Positions 11,928 through 22,377 of a stretch of DNA of 64,000 bases are shown here, piece after piece. A program made the translations under genes and the position numbers. Numbering within the stretch: the first letter of the stretch is position 1; every line of letters starts with the position of its first letter. The notes beneath the pieces were generated by a model that was not told where the DNA came from, did not search any database, and saw nothing but the letters and a program-made list of their open reading frames with translations. The DNA lies in the NCBI GenBank assembly GCA_023630585.1, contig CM042566.1:11539754-11603753 (forward strand). Reading direction: 5' to 3'. Source of the stretch: Cranoglanis bouderius (lineage: Eukaryota > Chordata > Actinopteri > Siluriformes > Cranoglanididae).

Positions 11928-12690
11928 TCATGGACCTGAACAACATTTGAGCTGACAATCATTAGCTCCGCCAAACAGGAAGTCGGCCATTTTGGTTTTT
12001 GTGAAAAGTGCAATGCGGCGATCTTTTAAATAGTCCTCCTAGGGGAGTCATGTGATTGTCACCAAACTTGGTCAACATTATGGCAAGACATTGAAGATAC
12101 TAAATTGCAAAATGATTTTTGATATCTCGAAAGGTTTTGCCATGGCGAGGCAATACATTTATGGAGAAATAAGGGAAACAGGATATGTCTCATATCTTCT
12201 GCAAGCAGTGAGTGATTTACATTAAACTTGAGCTGTATGTTTGGTACTGAGGGCTGATCACAATATATAATAAAGCATCTTAAATAGTGTTGCCACGGTA
12301 ACGCATCAAACATTAATGCTCTTTTCTGGTGTTTTTGAGCCCCTTAGCATGCTTAAAATTTCATGAACGTCAGCACACATCTCAGAGTTGTCGGCCATTA
12401 GGCCTCCCCGCAAACTTGGTCTGAATAATGTCGAGACATGGCTGATATAAAATTGTCAAAGAATTTCTGATATCTTAAATAATGTTGCCATGGTAATGCA
12501 TCAGTAATAATGTCAAGACATGGCTGATGTAAAATTGTCAAAGGATTTCTGATATCTTAAATAGTATTGCCATGGTAATGCATCAAACTTTAATACTCTT
12601 TTTGGGTGTTTTTCGGGCTCTAAGCATGCTTAAAATTTCATGAAATTTGGTACACATCAGAGTTGTCATTGCAATGAAGGATTGCTCAAA
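10850..12690. repeat. Degenerate tandem-like repeat field
   Basis: Related segments recur about every 250-350 bases: AAACTTGGTCA-type words with AATGTCRAGACATGGCTG, a GATATCTTAAATAGTGTTGCC-type word with GGTAA.GCATCAAAC.TTAATAC, CAGGAAGTCGGCCATTTTGG (10868 and 11979) and ATCAAACTTGAGCTGT. Clear copies start near 10970, 11270, 12060, 12400 and 12510. Similar CGGCCATTTTGG-bearing sequence is common in fish genomes, but I cannot name the parent. An (AT)n tract lies at 11886-11924. No coding signal. Confidence 0.6.
11886..11924. repeat. (AT)n microsatellite
   Basis: Uninterrupted alternating A/T inside the repeat field. Confidence 0.95.
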
Positions 12691-12931
12691 TAGTGGATAA
12701 ACAAACAAATTCAAGCTGACCTGCAGACACAGGGTACAACAGTGTCAGCTCACTCTATCCGTCGCCATCTGAATGAAAAGGGATGCCACGGTAGAGACCC
12801 AGGAGGACCCCGCTGCTGACACAGAAACATAAAAAAGCCAGACTGGAATTTGCCAAAACTTTCCTGAGGAAGCCAAAGTGCTTCTGGAAGAATGTCCTGT
12901 GGACAGATGAGACTAAAATAGGTAAAGAAAT
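12690..12931 (+). pseudogene. Tc1-like transposase fragment, cut by E1a
   Basis: Broken frames read as a Tc1 transposase from the linker (VSAHSIRRHLNEKGCHG at about 12745-12795, one frame) to LWTDETKI (about 12897-12920), where the first catalytic Asp (of TDE) is preserved. Right after that codon run the sequence switches to the leader of Tc1 element E1a. The other half of this older element is not found to the right, so either it was lost or the junction is a rearrangement. Confidence 0.7.
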
Positions 12932-14290
12932 TAGCCATTTTCCCTCCCAGGTGTCATGTGACTCATTAGTGTTACAAGGTCTCAGGTGTGAATGGGGAGC
13001 AGGTGTGTTAAGTTTGGTGTTATTCACACTCTCTCATACTGGTCACTGGAAGTTCAACATGGCACCTCATGGCAAAGAACTCTGAGGATCTGAAAAAATT
13101 ATTGTTGTTCTACATAAAGATGGCCTAGGCTATATGAAGATTGCCAATACCCTGAAACTGAGCTGCAGCACGGTGGCCAAGACCATACAGAAGATTAACA
13201 GGTCAGGTTCCACTCAGAACAGGCCTCGCAATGGTGGACCAAAGAACTTGAGTGCACGTGCTCAGCATCATATGCAGAGGTTGGCTTTGCAGAATAGACG
13301 TATGAGTGCTGCCAGCATTGCTGCAGAGGTTGAAGGGGTGGGGGGTCAGCCTGTCAGTGCTCAGACCGTACGCCACACACTGCATCAAATTGGTCTGCAT
13401 GGCTGTCATCCCAGAAGGAAGCCTCTTCTAAAGATGATGCACAAGAAAGCCCACAAACACTTTGCTGAAGACAAGCAGACTAAGGACATGGATTACTGGA
13501 ACCATGTCCTGTGGTCTGAGGAGACCAAGATAAACTTATTTGGTTCAGATGGTGTCAAGCGTGTGTGGCGGCAACCAGGTGAGGAGGTCAAAGACAAGTG
13601 TGTCTTGCCTACAGTCAAGCATGATGGTGGGAGTGTCATGGTCTGGGGCTGCATGAGTGCTGCCGGCACTGGGGAGCTACAGTTCATTGAGGGAACTATG
13701 AATGCCAACATGTACTGTGACATATTGAAGCGGAGCATGAACCCCTCCCTTCAGAAACTGGGCCGCAGGGCAGTATTCCAACATGATAACAACCCCAAAC
13801 ACACCTCCAAGACGACCACTGCCTTACTAAAGAAGCTGAGGGTAAAGGTGATGGATTGGCCAAGCATGTCTCCAGACCTGAACCCTATTGAGCATCTGTG
13901 GGGCATCCTCAAATGGAAGGTGGAGGAGCGCAAGGTCTCTAACATCCACCAGCTCTGTGATGTCATCATTGAGGAGTGGAAGAGGACTCCAGTGGCAACC
14001 TGTGAAGCTCTGGTGAACTCCATGCCCAACAGGGTTAAGGCAGTGCTGGAAAATAATGCTGGTCACACAAAATATTGAAACTTTGGGCCCATTTTGGACA
14101 TTTTCACTTTGGGGTGTACTAACTTTTGTTGCCAGCGGTTTAGACATTAATGGCTGTGTTTTGAGTTATTTTGAGGGGACAGCAAATTTACACTGTTATA
14201 CAAGCTGTACACTCACTACTTTACATTGTAGCAAAGTATCATTTCATCAGTGTTGTCCCATGAAAATATATAATAAAATAGAAAAATAAA
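12932..14290 (+). mobile_element. Tc1-like element E1a, 5'- and 3'-truncated
   Basis: Closely related to E1b (23585-24800): both share the leader ATTAGCCATTTTCCCTCC, the ATGGCACCTCATGGCAAAG start and the 3' region down to TGTTGTCCCAT. E1a lacks the outer left inverted repeat (E1b has about 230 bases before the shared leader word) and loses its right end where the (TA)n tract begins. It therefore cannot be mobilised as it stands. Confidence 0.8.
13134..14078 (+). CDS. Tc1-like transposase, long ORF with altered first catalytic Asp
   Basis: A 314-residue ORF covers most of a Tc1 transposase (family usually about 340). The true start is ATG 13059 in the family (MAPHGKEL), but a two-base loss near 13081 relative to E1b shifts the frame, so this ORF starts inside the first helix-turn-helix. 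Residues 1-100 are the paired-like DNA-binding region. The DDE domain follows: WSEETKINLF (Glu at 13518-13520 where the family and E3a have Asp), VMVWGCMS, FQHDNNPKHTS (second Asp kept) and LNPIEHLW (Glu kept). The protein ends KY just before TGA, as in related copies. Loss of the N-terminus, the first Asp and both inverted repeats suggests an inactive copy, but it is the longest transposase frame in the window. Confidence 0.85.
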   Translation: MKIANTLKLSCSTVAKTIQKINRSGSTQNRPRNGGPKNLSARAQHHMQRLALQNRRMSAASIAAEVEGVGGQPVSAQTVRHTLHQIGLHGCHPRRKPLLKMMHKKAHKHFAEDKQTKDMDYWNHVLWSEETKINLFGSDGVKRVWRQPGEEVKDKCVLPTVKHDGGSVMVWGCMSAAGTGELQFIEGTMNANMYCDILKRSMNPSLQKLGRRAVFQHDNNPKHTSKTTTALLKKLRVKVMDWPSMSPDLNPIEHLWGILKWKVEERKVSNIHQLCDVIIEEWKRTPVATCEALVNSMPNRVKAVLENNAGHTKY

Positions 14291-14291
14291 A

Positions 14292-14297
<6 letters not shown>

Positions 14298-14343
<46 letters not shown>
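14298..14343. repeat. (TA)n microsatellite at Tc1 junction
   Basis: A pure TA run separates E1a from E2 and replaces the right end of E1a. Tc1 elements target TA, so the run may have served as an insertion site. Confidence 0.9.
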
Positions 14344-14346
<3 letters not shown>

Positions 14347-14512
14347 TTGCAGTCAAAATTATTCAACCCCCATTGCAAATCAGGTTTACTGTCAAAATTT
14401 ACAAACTTTCAGTTGTTTGAAATCAACAAATCAAAGAAAAGCAATTGAAAAAGCTCAACACAAAGAATGCTTCAAGTGGTTTCCCCAAATTCAACTGAAA
14501 ATGCAACTTATA

Positions 14513-16107
14513 CAGTGAGGGAAAAAAGTATTTGATCCCCTGTTGATTTTATACGTTTGTCCACTGACAAGGAAATGATCAGTCTATAATTTTAATGGTA
14601 GGTGTATTTTAACAGTGAGAGACAGAATAACAACAAAAAAAATCCAGAAAAACGCATTTCAAAAAAGTTAGAAATTGACTTGCATTTTAATGAGTGAAAT
14701 AAGTATTTGATCCCCTATCAATCAGCAAGATTGTTGGCTCCCAGGTGTCTTTTACACAGGTATCGAGCTGAGATTAGGAGCACTCATTTAAAGGGAGTGC
14801 GCCTAATCTCAGCTTGTTATCTGTTTAAAAGACACCTGTCCACAGAAGCAATCAATCAATCAGATTCCAAACTCCACCATGGCCAAGACCAAAGAGCTGT
14901 CCAAGGATGTCAGGGACAAAATTGTAGACCTACACAAGGCTGAAATGGGCTACAAGACCATCGCCAATCAGCTTGGTGAGAAGGTGACAACAGTTGGTGC
15001 GATTATTTGCAAATGGAAGAAACACAAAATAACTGTCAGTCTCCCTAGGCCTGCGGCTCCATGCAAGATCTCACCTCGTGGAGTTTCAATGATCATGAGA
15101 ACGGTGAGGAATCAGCCCAGAACTACACTGGAGGATCTTGTTAATGATCTCAAGTCAGCTGGGACCATAGTCACCAAGAAAACAACTGGTAACACACTAT
15201 GCCATGAAGGACTGAAATCCTGCAGCACCTGCAAGGTCCCCCTGCTCAAGAAAGCACATGTACATGCCTGTCTGAAGTTTGCCTGAATGATTCAGAGGAG
15301 AACTGGGTGAAAGTGTTGTGGTCAGATGAGACAAAAATCGAGCTCTTTGGCATCAACTCAAGTCGCCATGTTTGGAGGAGGAGGAATGCTGCCTATGACC
15401 CCAAGAGCACCTTGACATCCCCACCGTCAAACATGGAGGTGGAAACATTATGCTTTGGGGGTGTTTTTCTGCTAAGGGGACAGGACAACTCCACTGCATC
15501 AAAGGGACGATGGACGGGGCCATGTACCATCAAATCTTGGGTGAGAACCTCCTTCCCTCAGCCAGGGCATTGAAAATGGGTCATGGATGGGTATTCCAGC
15601 ATGACAGTGACCCAAAACACACAGCCAAGGCAACAAAGGAGTGGCTCAAGAAGAAGCACGTTAAGGTCCTGGAGTGGCCTAGCCAGTCTCCAGACCTTAA
15701 TCCCATAGAAAATCTGTGGAGGGAGCTGAAGGTTCAAGTTGCCAAACGTCAGCCTCGAGACCTTAATGACTTGGAGAGGATCTTTAAAGAGGAGTGGGAC
15801 AAAATCCCTCCTAAGATGTGTGCAAACCTGGTGGCCAACTACAAGAAACGTCTGACCTCTGTGATTACCAACAAGGGTTTTGCCACCAAGTACTAAGTCG
15901 ACGGGGTCAAATACTTATTTCACTCATTAAAATGCAAATCAATTCATAACTTTTTTGCAATGCATTTTTCAGGATTTTTTTTTTTGGTGTTATTCTGTCT
16001 CTCACTGTTAAAATACACCTGCCATTAAAATTATAGACTGATCATTTCTTTGTCAGTGGGCAAATGTACAAAATCAGCAGGGGATTAAATACTTTTTTTC
16101 CTCACTG
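14513..16107 (+). mobile_element. Tc1-like element E3a, 1595 bp, both ends intact
   Basis: Ends CAGTGAGGGAAAAAAGTATT...AATACTTTTTTTCCTCACTG with TA at 14511-14512 and 16108-16109. Removing it plus one TA restores E2. A mirrored block (TTTTAACAGTGAGAGACAGA at 14608 and its complement near 15999) shows long inverted repeats. A shorter relative, E3b, lies at 31428-32782. Confidence 0.9.
14879..15896 (+). pseudogene. Tc1-like transposase of E3a, two frameshifts
   Basis: Reading starts MAKTKELSKDVRDKIVDLHK (14879), a Tc1 helix-turn-helix N-terminus, and runs to a stop at 15286. It resumes in a second frame at 15307 with VLWSDETKIELFG, where the first catalytic Asp is intact, and in a third frame from 15450 with MLWGCFSAKGTGQ, VFQHDSDPKHTAK (second Asp) and SPDLNPIENLW (Glu), ending FATKY at 15896. 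All three DDE residues are present but the ORF is broken by a small deletion near 15286 and an indel between 15420 and 15450. The total span matches the family length of about 340 codons. Confidence 0.85.
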
Positions 16108-16337
16108 TAATGACTTCTCCAGTATCAAAAATTATTCAACCTCGTGAATAGAATTCCTCACAACAGCAAAAATATGCAAAACAGGTGTTGTCTCAAGCAC
16201 ATTTGATGCAACTAATCAAGGGCTTCATTAGTTGCACCAGGTGTGCTGGAGCTGGAACACATGAAAATACATGAAATACCTGGACGGGGCAGAAAATACC
16301 TGAAATACCTGGACGGGACAGAAAAAGGAAGCTATCA

Positions 16338-17103
16338 ATGGCTGCAACCAGATTTATGAGAAGGCAGGTTGTGAAAAACACTCGAGTGACTGCAAAAGAC
16401 CTGCAGCAAGACTTGGCGACAACAGGCACTGAGGTTTCAGTGAGCACAGTATGGCGGGTACTAAACGCAGACGGTACCAGGAGTTCCATACTAGAACTCC
16501 AAGACATACACCACTACTGACCCAAAAGCACAAGAAAAGTCAGCTCAAAATCATATAAATAAGCCCTTTTTAAAACTTTTTGGCACGATGGATCAGTGGT
16601 ATGTCTGGAGAAAGAAGAATGAAGAAAGAACACTCTGTCCACAGTCAAGCATGGTGGTGGCTCAGTGATGCACTGGGGCTACTTTGCATCCTCTGGCAGT
16701 GGAAACCTGCAGCGTGTTTGAAGGCTAGCTGGATTCATTGAAGTATCAGGAAATCCGAGGAAAAAACGTCATGCCGTCTGTGAGGAAGCTGAAGCTTGGG
16801 CATCATTGGACCTTCCAACAGGACAATGATCCCGAGCGTACCTCAAATTCAACCAAGGCTTGGTTGCAGAAGAAGTCTTGGAAGATTCTACAGGACCATC
16901 ACAGTCACCTGACTTGAACTCGGTAGAAAATCTCTGGTGGCATTTGAAGAAGGCAGTTGCAGCACGTAAACCCAAGAATATTACTGAACTGGAGGCCATT
17001 GCTCATGAGGAATTCCTCAGGAACGCTGCCAGAAGGTGATGTCTGGCTATGCATCACGTTTGCAGCAGGTCATAACAGCAAAAGGGTGCTCTACTAAGTA
17101 CTA
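16338..17103 (+). pseudogene. Tc1-like transposase of E2, decayed
   Basis: Starts with MAATRFMRRQVVKNTRVTAK (16338) and continues VTAKDLQQDLATTGTEVSVS, the second helix-turn-helix of a fish Tc1 type. After a stop at 16520 the first catalytic region is degraded (no WSDET word). KHGGGSVMHWGY-like sequence at about 16645-16685, a QQDNDPERTS-like stretch near 16818 and SPDLNSVENLW near 16905 keep the second Asp and the Glu. It ends GCSTKY at about 17100. Several frames are needed, so no active enzyme. Confidence 0.8.
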
Positions 17104-17309
17104 AAGATGCTTGCCATGAAAGGATTGAATAATTTTGAAATTGGAGATGTCATTATAAGTTGCATTTTCAGTTGAATTTGGGGAAACCACTTGAAGCATT
17201 CATTGCGTTGAACTTTTGCTTTTGTTTGATTTGTTTGTTGTAAACAGTTGAAAATCTAAAAATTTTGACAATAAACCTGATTTGCAATGGGTGTTGAATC
17301 ATTTAAAGT

Positions 17310-18390
17310 CTCTGTTTTTAATGGAAAAATGTGAAATTGACACCGTGATAATAAGTTTGATTGAAACACTGATCAGTATAACCAGATAATAAAAAATATA
17401 AAAATATATAAAATATATTTTTTAAAAATATTTATCAGTGCAAACAGTTTTTAAAGATTCAGTCTGTCAGCCAATAAGACAAGTTTGTCAATGAAAACAA
17501 AGGCATGATTCTTTCAATGAGGTTGTCTGGAATGCACCTTGTTGTCTGGGATGAAAATCCTATACGAATGGCTATGAAATATACTGTGTAAGATGATATA
17601 TTATTTCTATATGATACAATGTAAATATGTGAACTTATTCTGAAAAAGTTGTGTTTGAGTTACTAAAGCTGTGTTTATCAGATGTTTATCAGTCCTCCAA
17701 TCTCCTGCTGTCAGACTCTTCCAGTTTGCTGTCAGAGTACTGAATGAGCTCAGGGATTTTGATTCTTTTCTTTGTTTGTTCTGCATGATGTGGCCCACAG
17801 AGCACACAGCTGATTAGGAAGCAGATGGAGCTTGTTACATTAAGAAAAACAGTTAAGAACTGAAGAAGGTAATCAGAGATGACGGCTCTTCCAGAGGCAC
17901 GAGGAGCCACTCAGATATTTATCACTGCTGGATTATTCAATCAGAACCTTCTTAACTCTATCTGATTAAAAACAAAGTGAGAGTGAAGACCAGCTGGAGT
18001 AGGGAAGGGTGTGATATCGAATAAGGGATGTCAGGCGATTTTTGGCAGCTCTGTCTGACGTAACTGGATTGTTACAGCGCTGTCAGAGAGGATGGTGGAT
18101 TAAACACAAAAAACCCACAAACAAACAAACATGCATAATGAGCAATCAATAAGCGCAAAGACTCATTGGCTGCCTGGGTTAAATCCAACATCACTCCGCA
18201 GAGGAAAAAATGCTAGGTAAAGCCAATTTAACTGAGTGAGAACAGAGATGAGTGAAATGGTAAGGAGAGAATCAAATGAATTAGAAAGGTAGAGGAAAAT
18301 AGAAATGTCTTTGCTGGTATGGATTCAGAGAAGTGAACTAAAAGTGATGTGATTAGTGAACTGACAAAGCAGGCATGTTGTAGGACGTTG
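17310..18390. other. No recognisable feature
   Basis: AT-rich DNA with no terminal repeats or coding signature. The frames at 17607-17910 on the minus strand have no family resemblance. Confidence 0.45.
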
Positions 18391-18394
18391 TAGG

Positions 18395-19445
18395 AAGTTG
18401 TAGTTTTAGGAGGCAGTTAACCCATGAGACCTTTGTTCGACACAAAGTTCACACATTCCACAATCAGAGCACTCCTTATAGCCTACAGAGGCGATGACTG
18501 TGAAAATTAATACATCTTTAAAACAACTGCAATCACCTATTTTCCTGCATGTTTTCTTCTGGACTTTATTGTGCTTATAACCATTAAGTTGCCACTAATT
18601 GTTTATTTATTTACCATGTATTAGTATAGTAGTACTAGTATGATTATTGTGTTTGACTATTAGTAGTGTGTTAACAGCCAATATATGTATTGTGTGGTAT
18701 GTGTGTGCTCGTTGAGTGATTTCCTGAAGAATGTGAGTGAGGAAATTCGGGTAGAATGTCATTATACATATATGTGACTATTTGGGACAAAGTTTGGTCC
18801 ACACTTCATGAAAAGTGTGGAGCCACCTGTCTGCAGAGACAATGGACTGTGTTTAATTGGAGGAAACATTCTTGGGTTGGACTTGCCAGAAAGGGTTAAA
18901 ATCCTATGACACCAAAGAAACATCGTCAGACATCAAGGAAGGGCAGAACAACAACAAACAGAGTCGGACAGAGTCGGCTGAGAGTCTCCAGTCTCCAGAG
19001 CCATCAGAGAGTTCTCCCCAATCAAGATCTTCGGGGAGATCACCTCTGCTTGGAGCCTCAGCCTAGAACCGCTGCCCAGCTCTTCAAACAACCCGCCTAC
19101 GAAACGCCATTCCATTCATCATTCCGATTGGTCTTCCGAGAAGGAATGCAGGAATCCCTTCTACACAACAATGTAATGAGGGAATCCACATTTGGAGCAA
19201 CAATTCAAAAGGCAAGCGAGGTAGATTCTAGCTAAACTGGTGTATATGATATTACATTTAAAGCCCTTCTAAAAGACGCAAAAGTAAATTAATAAGTTGA
19301 TGGATCATTCAGGTTATAGTCTGTGAAATAACATACAGTGCTAGAAACTTGTAACGTTATACTCTCTGTTCAAAGCCATTTTCACCCATTTATGTGTGTG
19401 TGCATGCGTGTGTGTGTTAATGTGTGTGTGTGTGTGTGTGTGTGG
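18395..19445 (+). mobile_element. LTR C2, partial
   Basis: Collinear with solo LTR C1: ACAACTGCAATCACCTATTTTC, GCCACTAATT, GTTGAGTGATTTCCT, GTGTGGAGCCAC, GGTTAAAATCCTA and CATTCCGATTGGTCTTCCGA occur in the same order. It breaks off in the (TG)n tract at 19388-19445, exactly where C1 also has its GT tract. The 5' end before 18395 is not recognised. No target duplication can be shown. Confidence 0.7.
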
Positions 19446-20010
19446 GACCTAGCCTAGCATGCTCACTTCCTGCCTGATTGCTAACCTCTTGCTTTTAGCC
19501 TGCTGCCACTGGCTAGCCCTTGTGGTGAACAGGAAGGCAGCCTTGTGCGTAAGTCTTCCCCTGCCAGTACATAGCCTCTCCTTCACTAAGACGCCTGCCA
19601 CACATGGTAACTGGGTGCTTTGCAGCTCCAGGCTAACTTTGGTGGGGGATCTTGGAGCTGCAGTGGCCTTCAGAGGTTGTCTAAGACTAGCCACTACCCT
19701 GCTGCCTTGTGGGTAAGTCTATTAAGACAAAGGCTAGTGGAGCACACCCTTAGAGAAAATCAATGCATTGGCGGCACACATTAGGCGGTCCTAGACTGGA
19801 GCTCCGGCGGCCTCCTGCAGCTATGATGGAGGACTGGTCGTCCTGGGTTTCCCCCTTGCCACCGGGATTTATTTAATCACAGCAAAGATAGTCCCCCACA
19901 GCATCTCAGAAAATCCACTAAAAAGCAGCTGAACTGTCCTAAACTAAAGTCAGCCCCGGCAAGGAACATTTCATCATTCTGTAGGCATGAAGGCACCAGA
20001 GTTTGAGGTC
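19446..20010. other. Unassigned, G/C-richer segment
   Basis: More GC-rich than its surroundings. Short frames on both strands give no family. It could be the 5' leader of the LINE at 20520 but I cannot support that. Confidence 0.3.
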
Positions 20011-20014
20011 ATCT

Positions 20015-20340
20015 TGTGCTCTGATAATAATAATAATAATTTGTTACATTTGTATAGTGCTTTTCTAGACACTCAAAGCACTTTACATAGTATGGGGTGG
20101 AAATCTCCCCAACCACCACCAGTGTGTAGCATCCACCTGGATGATGCGACGGCAGCCATAGTGCGCCAGAACGCCCACCACACACCAGCTATTGGTGGAG
20201 AGAAGAGGAGGGTGATGTAGCCAATTCAGGGATAGAGATTATTAGGGGGCCATGATAGACAAGGGCTAATTTCACCAGGACACCGGGGTGATACCCCTAC
20301 TCTATACGAGAAGTGACCTGGGAATTTTAATGACCACAGA
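20015..20340. repeat. Common vertebrate interspersed repeat (unassigned class)
   Basis: Starts with an (AAT)n run (20024-20040) then TTTGTATAGTGCTTTTCTAG and CACTCAAAGCACTTTACA, words typical of a very widespread fish repeat, followed by GATAGAGATTATTAGGGGGC and ACAAGGGC. I cannot name the family. No ORF. Confidence 0.5.
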
Positions 20341-20519
20341 GAGTCAGGAAGATGGTGCTCTTTTTCCAGTATAGTGTCCCCTCACTATACTAGGGCATTA
20401 GGACCCACACCACCTACTGGCCTTCCTAATACCACTTCCAGCAGCAACCTTAGTTTTCCCCCAGGATGTCTCCCATCTAGGTACTGGCTAGGCTCAACCC
20501 TGCTTATATTCAGTGGGAA

Positions 20520-22365
20520 CCCAGGCAAGAACTGCAGGGTGATATGGCTCTGGCATGATAGCACCATGGATCAGAGATGGACCTCCATAACCTCAATGCT
20601 GTACAAAGCTGCAGTTGACTCTTTAGGCTATAAAGTCAGAAAACATCAGGACTGGTTCGATGAGAACTCTGATGCCATCGTATACCTGCTGGAAACCATG
20701 TGCAGAGCACACAGGGCTACGCTTAACTGCCCTGCATCCACCATCCTCCAGCAACAGTGGCAACCTTATGTACTGTACAAAATACATGGTGGATAAACAA
20801 AGCTCAAGAAATCCAATCATATGCTGACAGAAAAGACATGCACAATTTCTACAACTCCATAAAGAACATATATGGCCCTTGGAGCTGCACAATCACACAT
20901 CTAAAAGCAACAGATGGATTGACAACCTTAAAAGATCAGGTTTTGGCAAGGTGGGCTTAACATTTTGAAGCCCTCCTCAACCAACACTCACTAACTGATC
21001 CCTCCATCCTGGACGGTGCCTAATCAGCCACCCATTCAAGTCCTTGACCACCCTCCAACCTTTCAAGAGGTGTTAGCAGCCATCAACTCCCTGAAAAATA
21101 ACAAGTCCCCCGGCAGTGATGGTATCCCAGCAGAGCTCCTCAAACATGGTGGCTACTTGTGTACCAGGATGATCCACCAATACACCTTGCAGGTCTGGGA
21201 CCAGGAGAATATCCCTCAACAATGGAGGGATGCCAACATTGTCACTTTTTAACAAAGGTGACAAATCTGTGGCAACAGTCATGGCATATCACTGCTAGCT
21301 GTTGCAGGCAAGGTCCTGGTAAAAGTCATGCTATGCAGACTGGTGGAGAACCTAACAGAACATCTGTTGCCAGTGTCATATTGTGGTTTCAGGAAGAACT
21401 GAGCACAGTGGACATGATTTTCACAGTAAGACAGCTACAAGAAAAGTGTTGTAAACAAGATCAGGACCTTTTCATGGCATTTGTCGATGACCATTTGTCC
21501 ATGACAGGATGGTGGCCCATGTGACCATAGGGGGACAGGAATCGGTGGCTTTTAATGTACGCACTGGAGTAAGACAAGGGTGTCTTCGACCACAAAATCC
21601 ACGACCGGATAAAACAAGTCTCTGCAGCTTTTGGCAAACTCCAACGAAAGGTCTTTCAAAACAAGCACCTCCATCTGCACACCAAAGTTTCCATGTATAA
21701 AGCCATCTGTATAACCACTCTCCTATAGAGCTGTGAAGCCTGGGTCACATACAGCCACCACCTAAGGATGCTGGAATCCATATAAGGTGCCTATAGCGAA
21801 TCTTCGGGATCACATGGTGCGATCGTGTACCACATTCCGAGGTGCTTGCAAGGACAAAATGCAAGAGCATGAATTACTGAACACCAACTGCACTGGCTTG
21901 GGCATGTTATTAGGTTGCCTCCAGATCTCCTGCAATGGCAAGTCCTGTATGGACAACTTCATCTGGGCCACTGGTCTGCAGGGGGTCAGAAGAAACGGTA
22001 GAAAGACCAGCTAAAAACATCACTAAGGAAATGTCAAATCGACCTCTCAGGACAGGAAGAAGCTGTCGTTAACCGTTCCATCTGGAGGCAGCTCTGCCAC
22101 ACAGGAATAGAGCAGATGGAATTTGATAGAAACATGAACAAACAGCAAAAAAGACTAAGGAGACATACAGCCATGCTTGCCTCCACTAACCCAGACTTCA
22201 CATGTACAACACGCAATCAAATTTGTAGATCACAGATTGACCTCTATAGCCATGAAAGAACGCACAGTTAATGAGGAGGAATGTCATCATCGGACACGAT
22301 GGACTGCCATTACCAAGCAAGTGAAGGAAAATTGTAATATCCTTGTTTTACAGAGATCAAAATGT
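20520..22365 (+). pseudogene. RTE-like LINE ORF2: RT and C-terminal zinc finger, decayed
   Basis: Broken frames read in order: an endonuclease-RT linker (KVRKHQDWFDENSDAI, about 20630-20675); an NNKSPGSDGIPAELLKHGG stretch (about 21097-21156), which is the first RT block; a GDKS..NYRGISLL-like block near 21260 in another frame; and RTGVRQGC (about 21558-21582), the QG block. The F/YADD catalytic box is missing, lost in a deletion after 21590. Near 21730-21760 a CEAWVTYSHHLR-type region follows, and the end (about 22196-22262) keeps a C2H2-like pair ending YSHERTHS. Several frames and a deletion make it inactive. Clade is inferred from the linker and first RT block; the C-terminal finger would distinguish it from plain RTE. 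Confidence 0.65.
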
Positions 22366-22377
22366 TGATTATCTAAA

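Larger units (their letters stand above)
14344..17304 (+). mobile_element. Tc1-like element E2, host of nested E3a
   Basis: The left end CAGTTGCAGTCAAAATTATT follows TA (14342-14343). The right end carries the complementary subterminal block (AAACCTGATTTGCAATGGGTG...) but has lost about the last 18 bases near 17304. The mirrored blocks CAACACAAAGAATGCTTCAAG (14458) and its complement (17200) show a long inverted repeat of about 170 bases. E3a (14513-16107) is inserted in the left repeat, with TA on both sides. Confidence 0.8.

Noticed and set aside
20374..20600. Frame start MSPHYTRALGPTPPTG
   Set aside because: The first part is not LINE-like and spans the edge of the repeat at 20015; only the part after about 20570 matches the LINE.
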